Shown here piece by piece: positions 48,572 through 59,034 of a DNA stretch of 64,000 bases (positions are counted from its first letter, which is position 1; every line of letters starts with the position of its first letter). The translations under genes were made by a program, and so were the position numbers. The DNA is taken from the NCBI GenBank assembly GCA_034509925.1, contig CM067526.1, positions 4,713,501-4,777,500 of the forward strand. Reading direction: 5' to 3'. The stretch is from Hirudinaria manillensis (Eukaryota; Annelida; Clitellata; Hirudinida; Hirudinidae). Below the pieces are notes generated by a model. That model made no database searches. It was given only the letters and a program-made list of their open reading frames with translations, and was not told the DNA's origin.

Positions 48572-51044
48572 ATGATGATGCTATTGCCGTCTCCCACCTC
48601 AGTGTAGTTGCAAAGAACCTCACCGATGTAACCGGACGATGGCGATGATGAGGACGACGACGAGGACGATATCCTGCTGCGATGTTCCTGTTGGTTGCTG
48701 GAAAACATGACGGAGGAGGATGAGGAAGACGAGGGAGGCGATGCTTGAAGAGTCGAGGAAGTCCAACATTCCATGATTTCCTCTTCCTGGAGCCGCTTGG
48801 ATTTGGCTCTCCTGTTTTGAAACCATATTTTCACCTGGACGTTTGAAATTCAAACAGTTCTTAAATATATTATAATAAATAAATGTATTATTAGCTAAAT
48901 TATTGTCTAACATGGTCTTAATTGGGAGCGTGAATGGTTCGAGAAATGACGAATATTAATCAAAATATCTCGAATTTCGAACAAATTATCAATAATTTAA
49001 TCGAGAAAAAGTTCGGTTTCTGATTAAAAAAGTTTAATGAAATGATTATTGTTGATATTTTAGTAAAATATTTAATGAAGGATTGGTTGTACTTCCAATT
49101 GTTGATGATGGTGTACACTGTACATTGTAAACTGTACACTGTACATGCATTGTACAAGGTTTAATCAAATTAGTTTAAAAATGGTTAAAAATTTAACTTT
49201 TCCTCAGTTGTTTCCAAAGAATTTTCTGCTGAAAAACTTGGAAAATTTGTTTCAGCAAATAAAAAAAATTAATTATTAAAGAATTTATTGAAATATATTC
49301 AGTTTCACTTTTGAACTTTTATCCATTTTTTGTTGGACTGCAATCGATTTTAAAAATAATTAATATTTTTATTTGATAATAATAATAGTATTTATTAATA
49401 TTATGTATTATTTCTGTTTATTAATAATTATGTAATTTAAAAATCATGGCAGGAATAAAAAATTAAATTGAGATTAACGCAATAATAAAGTTATGAAATA
49501 ATAATAATATTATTATTAGTAAATATTATGATTAATGTTATTTTTTCATATAAACATACCAAACACGACACTAAATGTTCCTCAAATGAATACCTAAAGA
49601 CAATCACATGAATTTATCCTATAATTTGATTTATTTATATTATTTACATTAATATGTTTATAATAACGTGATTTAATAAATAAATAAATAAATAAATGAG
49701 ACTCCATTCCAGACAAACATTCCCTCAACTAACCTGGTTCTCATCTAGTCCCAGCGACAAGGCAAATTGAATTCTTTCGGCCGCATTCAAGTACTGCCTC
49801 TTCTTGTACTTGCACTCCAACATTATCAACTGCTCCACCGAGTACGAGGTCCTTGGCTTTCTGTTGGGTCGATGACGTCTGAGGAGATGCCTCTGCTGAA
49901 GGTCAAAGTTCACTTTGGGATTAGGACGGGCTTCCGGATGAGTATAGGCTGGGGAGGTTTTGGGTTGTTGTTGGGAGTTCGTGAAGCTCAGAGGGGAAGT
50001 TAAATGGTCGTTGTGTTGTCCAATCGCGTTCGTCCATTTGTTCGGTGGTACGAGTCGGTTCTCTTGAAACATTGCACCGTGGCCAGATTCGAGGAATGCA
50101 TTTGGTGGCCTTTGGAGGGAAGGTGGATGGAAGGAAGGAAATGGAGGAGACCAGTGAATCGTTCTCGGGTGGTCCTCACCTTCCATAGTGGAGAACAAGT
50201 TTATGATTGGATGGAAGAAACGAGGAGGAGAGATTTTTATTGGAACGGGGATGACCACGTGATGCTGCTCCAAACCTACAACGTCTTCAATAAACATCCG
50301 GATATTAATATTAATGATGGTCAAATAGTTAACATTATTAATCATTTAAACTCTTAATTACACTTATTTATTTTATTATTATTTATTTTGAATTTTATAA
50401 AAATTTGTGAAAATTTCAAATCACGATAATAAGATAATAACACTGAATTTATTAATAAATAAATTAATTAAACAATCATTAATTCACCATTAATTGTTTG
50501 AATAAACGTCAATAACACGTAATTATAAATACAGAAGCTCCTTCGACCAATTAGAGGAAGGGTAACTTTGGCTTCGTCCTGATTGGGTGCAGTTTTGAGG
50601 TTCATTAATAATAACGTTTTGAATTGACAGGTGAATTGATATTTGCATGAATTATGAATTGCTAATGACCTTCACAAGGACTATTGAGGATCGTGAAATG
50701 ATATTTGATGTCATCACGAAGGAGATACTGATGATGATGATGATGACTACGGCTTAGAATAAACAAATATATTTGTAGTAATAGAGAAATAATTAATAAA
50801 GGTATTTAACATCATTAACATTAGCTATCGTTTACTGTTATCATTATCCTCCTCATCATCGTTATCATCATCACAATCATCATCAAATAATTGAAATAAA
50901 CTCACTCTGTCTCTTCGGTACTTCTGCCAATATGTTGCTGATCGAATACGACAAATGACCTGGTGACGACGACGACGACGATGGGGTGCAATCCATGACG
51001 TCATCCCTGGTAAGCCCAGGTGGGGTGATGTTTTCCCTGTGCAT
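48424..51044 (-). CDS. MSX: Msx-class homeobox transcription factor
   Basis: Exons on the minus strand: 51044-50906, 50275-49734, 48834-48424, giving 363 residues in phase. Exon 1 encodes an N terminus with an EH1-type Groucho-binding motif (YSISNILA), normal for NK/Msx repressors. Exon 2 ends in the first part of the homeodomain, starting NRKPRTSYSVEQL and containing QYLNAAERIQFALSL. Exon 3 continues VKIWFQNRRAKSKRLQEEE. The NRKPRT start, AER..F..SL core and RAK.KRLQE end are Msx hallmarks; an Msxlx-type relative is the main alternative because several core positions are diverged. The C-terminal half is Ser and Asn low complexity. The homeodomain intron sits at the same Q/V position as in the Vax gene. 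A start inside exon 2 alone was rejected because the EH1 exon joins it in phase. Confidence 0.82.
49112..49146. repeat. Duplicated TGTACACTGTACAT palindromic element
   Basis: Two identical 14-mers (49112-49125 and 49133-49146) separated by TGTAAAC, followed by another TGTACA at about 49150. Each has internal dyad symmetry. They lie in Msx intron 2. Confidence 0.8.
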
Positions 51045-51435
51045 GTCAATTGTTAGTCCACAAGTCTATATTGTGCATTCCATCCTATTCATCAGTGCCA
51101 CTAATGGGAAAGTCATTAATTATTCACTATGTTTTATTAAAAGTGACTGGGAGGTCTAATTAATTCGGAAAGGCGTGGCTTGCATCGATTATTGGTCATC
51201 TCCAGTTGATTGACAGCCGACGATGTGGACTTCCACTGGTATGACGGTGACGTTTAATTCAGAGGCCGTTAAGACAAGCGACAGCATTAGCCTTATTAAT
51301 ATTAATTAATTTGATTAGTAATGGTAAGAATAACTCTTTCTGTTTTCCTGTATCCTTTGAATTTGTTTTGTAGATATTGATAGACATCTGTTTTATTACT
51401 TTACGACTCAGTTTATAACAATAAGTACCCAAAGA
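51045..51435. promoter_or_regulatory. Msx upstream region
   Basis: Non-coding. It has TAATTA/ATTAATTA sites (about 51115, 51158), an AATCGAT/ATTGG cluster at about 51186, and the 19-bp element at 51167-51185 that also occurs downstream of Vax. Likely Msx promoter-proximal sequence. Confidence 0.4.
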
Positions 51436-51738
51436 CCTGCCAACGGCCATGGCTACGAAGGATATTTATTCATTTGCTGATGAAATTTCTAGGCAGAGAA
51501 AGACATTGTTTACTTGATGGAAGAAAAAAATGATTTTATTGATGGTCGTGAGAAGGATTTATTTCTAAAATTTTATCCTGGACAATTCTACGATCTCGAT
51601 GACCAATGCCAAACGGATGTTTTTGGATCAAACGCTTTCTATATGAGGGTAGGGTAGACTTATGACTTCAGTCACTTTAGTTACTAAATTACTTCTATCC
51701 ATTATCTTATTTTATTACGTTATCTCTGACAGCGCCAA
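51436..51738 (+). pseudogene. Decayed copy of one metalloprotease exon
   Basis: This segment aligns with the exon 55656-55803 of the downstream metalloprotease plus its upstream intron end (from CCTGCCAA) and part of the following intron (TTATTTTATTACGTTATCTC). Recognisable peptide fragments are HCLLDGRK and, in another frame, the counterpart of the YPGQ-YDLD segment. Frames change at an A7 run at about 51525 and near the acceptor, so no single frame spans it. Neighbouring exons of a second gene were not found. It is probably a relic of a tandem or segmental duplication. Confidence 0.75.
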
Positions 51739-52436
51739 TGCTTAAGGACTTCAATAGTTTCATAAACTGGAATCATGATTAGAATAGTTAACAAATTTTG
51801 ATTATTGCTTTCTTCAGAAATTAAAGACAGGATAAAAATAACAAAAATAAAGATTAGACAAATGAAGAAGAAATTCATTGATTCAATAAACTAATATGTT
51901 TGCAAATTTATATTCGAATTTACAACAAATTTCAGAACAATTGAAAGCTTGGCATGATGTCCTGTCAGTTGATAAGTAATTGTATTGACGGGTTTTAACC
52001 ACTTAAACCGATTAAATCATCTCTTGGTGGTTCGAGCTTGTAAGATGAAGACTAATTACGTAGTTTCTAATAACATGTGGGATTCAATTCTATAAAACAA
52101 AGAAAAAATTATGAAACGCTTTACAATAATAAATGATTTGTTAGGAATTGAATCGAGATTATCTACAAAGAAGACTCAAAAGATGCAGAATTTTCAGCCA
52201 GTATTAACAGCTTGTCAGTTTAAGTCAAAGATTTGCCTTTCGTTGTTTTAAAACAATGGACATTTCATCAAGTTCTTATAAATACCAACGAGGTATCCAT
52301 CCAAATAGGGAATAGCCATATTACATAGGCATACATTAGACAAACGAACATCTCTCCTGGCAAACAATGGCAAGTTGTTGATATTCCTATCGAATGAACA
52401 TTCCGTTATTAAATTTATCTAAAATGATAACTGCAG
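51739..52436. other. Intergenic, upstream of the metalloprotease gene
   Basis: AT-rich, no clear coding exon. The missing first exon (start codon) of the metalloprotease should be here or further left. Confidence 0.4.
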
Positions 52437-55400
52437 AATTCAAGAACAATACTAGTGCTACTGCTGCTGATGGCCTGTCTTCACCAATCGACTTCGACTC
52501 AGAAAAAAGGTAAAATGTTTCTGTCATAGTAATAATAATTCTGTCATTATTTCCATTATTAACAACGTGATGTTAACTAACAATAAATAAATTATTATAC
52601 ATTGTCGAAAACATAAAAATCAACTGATTGTAGTGAATGCACGATGGACTTACAACGACAAGAACACAAAATCATTGCCTGACTCCATCCAAATGGACTT
52701 GGACCTCGAAAACGACAAAGTAACTCTTAATCTCATCAAGCAGAAGATGGATCCACCATTGGTGATGACCCAGTCAGAAGGTCAAAGGGCAATTTGGAGC
52801 GTCCCTGAAGACGAAGTTAGCAATTCAGAATTCTATATTTAGTCATGAGAAATATTATACTCGAATTATAAACTCTAAATTGTACATCCGAAGTTCATGG
52901 GCATTTACAAAGATTTCTCCCACGATGCTTCTGCCACCGTGGCCATTAAAAATGTCGACAATATCAAAGAAGTTTCATACGTGAGTCTTCAAATATTTCC
53001 ATTTGATCATTGCCAATATATATAATGATGAAGTAAATCTATATATATATATATATATATTGATATATATTAAAACAAAGCAATTAAACAAACGTTTTAA
53101 CATTAAATGATTGTGAACACCAGAGGATGACATTTAGTCGTGGCGGTTTTTCCTACATCGTCGCACCCAAAATTGATGGTCCTCTCTCCGATGAGACTGA
53201 AGAAGAAGAAGAAGAAGAAGAAGAAGAAGAAGAAGAAGAAGCTCAAGTACCCAGAACGAACAAGAAGGAAAGAAATGAAACTGAAACTCTCCTTAACATT
53301 GAAGGGACACTCTACTCACTCTACAAAACTCCAACCTCAAGAAAAGGTTTAATTGGTTAATATAAAGTAGATACAATTTGGTTACCAAGTGTAACATACA
53401 TGTTTAGCTTTGTATGTGATGTTATGATTGCCATAGTATTGTGACATATACAATAACAATAAGCAACAAACAACATTCGACATGGATGCTGTTTTAACAT
53501 TGAACTATGTATGACTTACGGCTTTCAATAGCATTATTCGTGTCATCGAATTTAGCTTCGTAATAATATTTCAGGACACAGCAGGGGCATTCATAAAAGA
53601 TCCGAGGAAAATATAACAAAGAGACTGATGACAATCGAAGTATTAACAGTCATTGACTTTTCAACGTTTACAAAGTAAGTTAGAAAGTGGAAACATAATC
53701 TCTCGGAATGCAATCCACGGAAATGTAACTTTAAATTTCTTGGACTCCTCCAGTTTCTTTGCAAAAAGCAAAGCACTTTCGGACACGGAAAAAAGAGAAG
53801 ACGCCATGAGGACCATGTTGTACATGTTCACTCACATAATGGAGGGAGTGAGTTATCAAATACTTTCAGCATTCATAACTTTGACATGAAAACCCTTGTA
53901 ATCTGGTGTTGATTTCTGCGTCCATTTGCGTTAATCCATGATTTATTATTATTATTGTTATTATTATTATTAACAACTACGTATTTACAATATTGTCGAT
54001 ATATTCATTAATATCAAATTTATCATTATTAGCAATGCATTGAAACAAATAAAACAATATCCATGTAAATACACGATCAAAAGCGGATTTCATTAAATTT
54101 TGTGCCACTATGTTAGATAAACTAAATTGTGTTACACTAACTACTGTATATTTACTAGTTATAACAATAATAATAATAATAATATCTATTTAATAATAAC
54201 AAAAACAATTCCAATTAGGTTAAAGATCTTTACGAAAGAATTGACATTGAAGGTCTAAGGTTTACTGTCAAATGGATTGGGACGCTGATTGCAGAAGTAA
54301 GTGTTGGTTTGGGATGATAATAAAAATAAACGTTAATTATCTGTTAATTAGATATGTTGATTGAATAATAGTTTTTAAAAATGTTCGATCATCAATCAAC
54401 TCAGTCAATGTGATTTTTATGGAAAATTCACCCAATGTTTCTTCAGAGTGCCGAAGATGTTCCATTCGTTGAAAATGAAATATCAAAGGAAAATCCTCCT
54501 AAAGCCAACTTTCATGGTATTTTGGCGAACCTAAAAGACTGGATTTTAAATGAAAATGACAAACAAATAGGAAAACTCAAACTGCCGGACTTCGATTCTC
54601 TCGTCTTATTCACAAGGTTTTTAAAATAACATTAATCTGCATAAATGCCGCACGAAATTCTGCCCATTTTGTCACCGATTCGCTTCATCGATTCCGTCAC
54701 CTAATTAGTGTTCTTCCAGCTACCAGGACATTAACATGGCAGGAGGACTAGCTTTCGTTGATCGAGTTTGCACCAGTTCAAGTTTATCTGTCGTCCGTTA
54801 CTCTGAGTGTACACTCACAACTCCAGTCACTGCCCACGAGCTCGGACATGGGTTAGTTTTAATCGATATAAAGTTTATTATATTCGTATTTGTTGCTTTT
54901 ACTAAAAGATTTTATCATTAATGCTTATTTATGTTATCGAAGCCTGGGCATGCAACACGATGGTACGGGCAACGAATGCAGTAGTGAAAGCAACTTCATC
55001 ATGGCAGACTATCACGAATTTTATTCTGAAAGCAACTTCAACAATTCATTCATCTTTTCTGAATGTTCAGTTTCATATTTGAGGAATACAATTCAAAAGC
55101 TGGATGAGTAAGTGAATGTGTTTGTAGGTGTAGTGAATAGTATAGGATTTATAATATAGTGTTATAGTTAAGGATGTTTGTTTTATCTTCCTGCTGTTTC
55201 ACCAATGAAACATGTTTCACATACATTTATGTAATCACTCAGATGCAATTAGCTTAGAACTATCGTGTCTTTCCAACGCCATTTCAGCAATTGTTGATCG
55301 TTTCATTTTTTAGTTAAATAATGACGGCACCAAACATATTAATTAATAATAATGTTATCGAGACTCCAAGTGTCAAATGAATATTTATACCGGAAATCTT

Positions 55401-58059
55401 TCAAAGAATCATCAGCTATGTTATAATCAGAAAAATACCTGCAAATTTATTTTTTAAAATCATAAACTAGTAATAAATTAGCAACTCTAGTTGTTGTTGC
55501 TCAGAAATGGCTATATGTACTGGGTATACTATATTCCAATGTCCCAATAAGTAAGACGTTATGAATAGAAATATCTAGAGAGAGTGAGAAGAGCTCGCCC
55601 TGCCAATAGAAATGGCTGTGAATGATGTTTATTCATTTGCTGATGAAATTTTTAGGGAGAAAAGAAATTGTTTGCTCGGCGGAAGAAATGATTTTATCGA
55701 TGGTCAAGAGAAGGATTATTTTCTAAAATTGTATCCTGGACAATTGTATGATCTCGACGAGCAATGCCAAATGGTTCATGGACCAAACACTTTCTATTCG
55801 AGGGTAAGACATTTATTTATTTATTTCAATGATTTTAATTATTACATTCATTCGTTTTGCTTATTACCTTATTATTTTATTACGTTATCTCGAGCCAACG
55901 TTCAAAGTCGACTGCAAGAATCCATTCATGTAATTAGGATCAATTAATTAATTAATTAATGTATGGGATTTCCAGTTACTAAATAATAAATAAATGCACT
56001 TTTCACGAATTAGAAACCTCATGTTCAAAATAAATTTTAAAAATTTTGAATTACTTTTAAACATTAAAACGATTTTTAGGGCGAAGAAAGCGACAAGAAT
56101 GTTTGCCATGACATCAGATGTCACAATGAAAGTCATTTCCTTGGCAGAGCCTTGCATAGGGCAATGGATGGGACCAGCTGCTCCAACCGGGCTTGGTGCC
56201 ACAAGGGGAAATGTGTACCCGATGACAGGGCTCCAAGGGTTCCAGGCGAGCGATTACAAATAAACAAATGAATAATTGCTTCATTAAAATTAAAATTCAG
56301 TTTTTAAAATTTATTTTTTATTAAATTTTGTTATTAAAAGATTAAATTATTTTATTTAAATAAGTTCGGCAATGTCAATCCAATGCCGTGTAATTCAATG
56401 TCGTGTAAATTTATTTTTACCAGATCGCTGCATCAACGGTGATCACAAATTCCAAGTTTACAGAGGTTCAAAATACTCGTGCAAGAATATTATATCTCAA
56501 AATCGTAATTTTTGCGATGACGAAGATATGAAAAAACTATGCTGTGCATCTTGCAATGGCCAAAGGACTTTGGATGGAAGTGAGGATGGGAAATTATAAT
56601 AATAATAATTATAATAATAATAAATAATAATAATTTTTATAATAATTTTTATTATAATAAATAATAATTTTTATAATAATTATTATTATAATAAATAATA
56701 ATTTTTATAATAATAATAATGATAATAAATAATAATTTTCCATCGTTGTTATATTTACTAAAAGTATTAAAATGTCTTTAACCCAGAATTGATTAGTACA
56801 TACATACATATATGAACGCACGAATTACATTTCATAAGAATACTTTTTCAGTTTGTAATTACTTTTTTAAATTAACTTTTATAATTTATGAGTTATAAAT
56901 TTGAGTTAGGAATAATAATATAATAATATAAGTAATACATTCATTCAACGAAATTTTATCGCCATTGTCAGGTTGTCAGGATTTCAATGATGAATGCAAA
57001 ACTCTCGAACCGAGAGATTGTTACAATGAATATTATGCCACAACTTGTTGCAAAACGTGTTCTGCTCTCGTCCTTAACCCAACCGATGGCACGTGTCTCT
57101 ATGGAGACAAAGGTGTTAATTGTCCGGACTTGGTACCTGAAGTCTGTCATCTTTCCAATCGATTCTGCTGTCAGACGTGTGCCAAACATCGGTCTTCGAC
57201 AAATGGAACTAAAATCACTACTACCACAACAGCAACGACGACAACGACTTCTCCACCAACTACAACCACCACTAAATCTACAACAACAACGACGACAACG
57301 ACTTCTCCACCAACCACAACGACTTCCATACCAACGACAACGACTTCCATACCAACGACAACGACTTCCATACCAACGACAACGACTTCCACACCAACGA
57401 CAACCACTACTAAATCTACAACAACTCTTCCAACTTCGGCCACATCTTCTCCACACAAGACACCAACTCCCCCCAATCCCAAGGCAGGTCCCACAATAGA
57501 TCCCACAATAAAGAACACAGGTATAATTCAAATTTTCCACTTTGAGTCCTGATAATTCACCTTTCATGATTTATAAACCAAAAGGAGACTTCAACGGAAC
57601 TTTGGAATACGTGGACGTTACTGGAAACAGATTATATCTGAACTGCAGGGCTTTGATCAAATATGCTTCTAATCTGTGTTATGATGAAGCTGTCCAGAAA
57701 TATTGCAGCGCTTCCTGTAGGAATGTCAGCATAGTCTCAACTGGTGAGTTTAAGTGGTATTTAAACGATTGTTCTTCAAATTGCTTATGCATAAACAATT
57801 TACATTTAAATAATTCCAATAACAGAGTTATTTATTTTGTAATTCTATAAAATATCAAATAACATCTCAGCCGTGATTTAATTGCATTTCAGATTACTGC
57901 ATGAACGGTGACTATCGTTCCAAGAGTTTCGATTGCAAAAAGTTTGTGAAAAACGAACCAAGTCTCTGTGATGTCAAGGAATTCAAAACTCTTTGCTGTA
58001 AAACGTGTGGATCTGTTGCTGTGAGGGCTGTCCAAATACACGCAGTTAATTTAGAATAA
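52437..58059 (+). CDS. Secreted ADAM/ADAMTS-like metalloprotease with ShK modules
   Basis: Exons: 52437-52509, 52634-52815, 52894-52980, 53124-53346, 53575-53674, 53754-53847, 54219-54296, 54447-54616, 54720-54851, 54943-55107, 55656-55803, 56080-56245, 56424-56579, 56972-57520, 57585-57743, 57893-58059, about 880 residues; the ATG exon was not found. Order: signal-like TILVLLLLMACL; prodomain with a poly-Glu run; a basic site HKRSEE; reprolysin-type catalytic domain; disintegrin-like/Cys-rich region (KRNCLLGGR, LYPGQLYDLDEQCQ, DGTSCSNRAWCHKGKCV) as in ADAMTS; ShK-type six-Cys module; two CC.TC modules; Thr-rich mucin-like linker; two more ShK-like modules. The zinc site HELGHGLGMQHD spans exons 54720-54851 and 54943-55107 with Met-turn IMA, so an active enzyme is expected. 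No thrombospondin repeat. Matrix or venom-type roles are open. Confidence 0.85.
53199..53241 (+). repeat. (GAA)n coding microsatellite (poly-Glu)
   Basis: About 14 consecutive GAA codons in the metalloprotease prodomain exon. All three frames are open through it, which creates shadow ORFs. Confidence 0.9.
56598..56740. repeat. AT-only tandem array in a metalloprotease intron
   Basis: Imperfect tandem units of the type AATAATAATTTTTATAATAA, several copies, between the first ShK exon and the next exon. Confidence 0.8.
57211..57450 (+). repeat. Thr-rich mucin-like coding repeat
   Basis: Tandem ACA/ACG/ACT codons, including four units of an 18-bp ACGACTTCCATACCAACG-type repeat (SIPTTT). It encodes a probable O-glycosylated linker between cysteine modules. 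Confidence 0.9.
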
Positions 58060-59034
58060 TATCAGTGCGTAATTCGTGAAATTAATAAAAGAAACCTATT
58101 AGAAATATTTCGCTACATCCTGTTTTTAGTTTCATTTAATTTTAGCAGAATGTTTTTATCGCCGAATTCATTTAATGGTTTTGTCGAAGCTTAAAACAAT
58201 AGCTTTCACTAGTATTGGGGTTATTTTAATCGTATTCAGACATTCATGTGTGGCACCCTTTAGCTTACTTTAATAACTTTCTTCACTTAAATCGTTCAGC
58301 AATCAAATTAAATTCCAAATGAGGTTATTAACCTCGTAGATCAAGTTATTATTGAATGAATACTGATTCCCGGTGTACGATGGTCTGTTATGCGACGACC
58401 CCTCTTCCCGTTAAGGTATTCTAGACCTACTTCTGGGTCCTAGTTGAAGAAGGTTTTTACAGCAAATTAAAACGAACTGCTTCAGTGCATGATATCGATA
58501 AGGTAGCAAACATGTTGGAAATTGTAAGGGTAATAACAACTGCGAAATATTTTTAATTGTTTTTTCAAAGCTTTATCATGTAGAATATGAGCTGAACCCG
58601 AAGTAGTTTGTTTATGACACGTTATTAATAAATCCAATTTATTAACGACATTTAGTAAGTAATCTTAAGAATGACGAGCGTAATCAACAAACTCGATTAT
58701 TCTGGGACAACCCCTCGAATGCGACAAGCATTTCACGAAGAAATTGGTTTTCCATTTTTTGAAATGGGATTGGATCTCCTGTAATTAAAAAAGCTAATAA
58801 AAATATAAACTAGAAGCGGTTAAATTAGATTATCATAATAACTCTAAATGCTGGCTATCAAAAAAGGCAACGATATGGTTTGTCATTATTTGTATTATTA
58901 TATTTAAATATAAATCACTTTTTTTGTAAGATATGCAAGAAATTAAGAATTACCATGAAAGTACAAAACCCTTGACTCCAAAGTTCAAAAATTGAGTTCA
59001 GCGAAGTGTTATCTAACGATTGTTGTCTAACGTC
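58060..59034. other. Metalloprotease 3' flank and ECI2 upstream region
   Basis: AATAAA at 58084-58089 for the metalloprotease. The remainder is AT-rich with no supported gene. Confidence 0.5.

Noticed and set aside
48439-48648. Val-rich plus-strand ORF
   Set aside because: It is a shadow of the Asn/Ser repeat codons of the Msx exon.
49734-50345. Exon 2 of Msx read as an independent gene starting at 50345
   Set aside because: An acceptor at 50276 and the EH1-bearing exon at 51044-50906 join in phase.
55612-55655. ATG at 55612 as a gene start
   Set aside because: A splice acceptor at 55655 gives the only phase that continues the protease (DE/EKRNCLLGG). The ATG is in the preceding intron.
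57171-57518. Val- or Cys-rich minus-strand ORFs over the Thr-rich exon
   Set aside because: They are reverse-complement shadows of ACA/ACG repeats.
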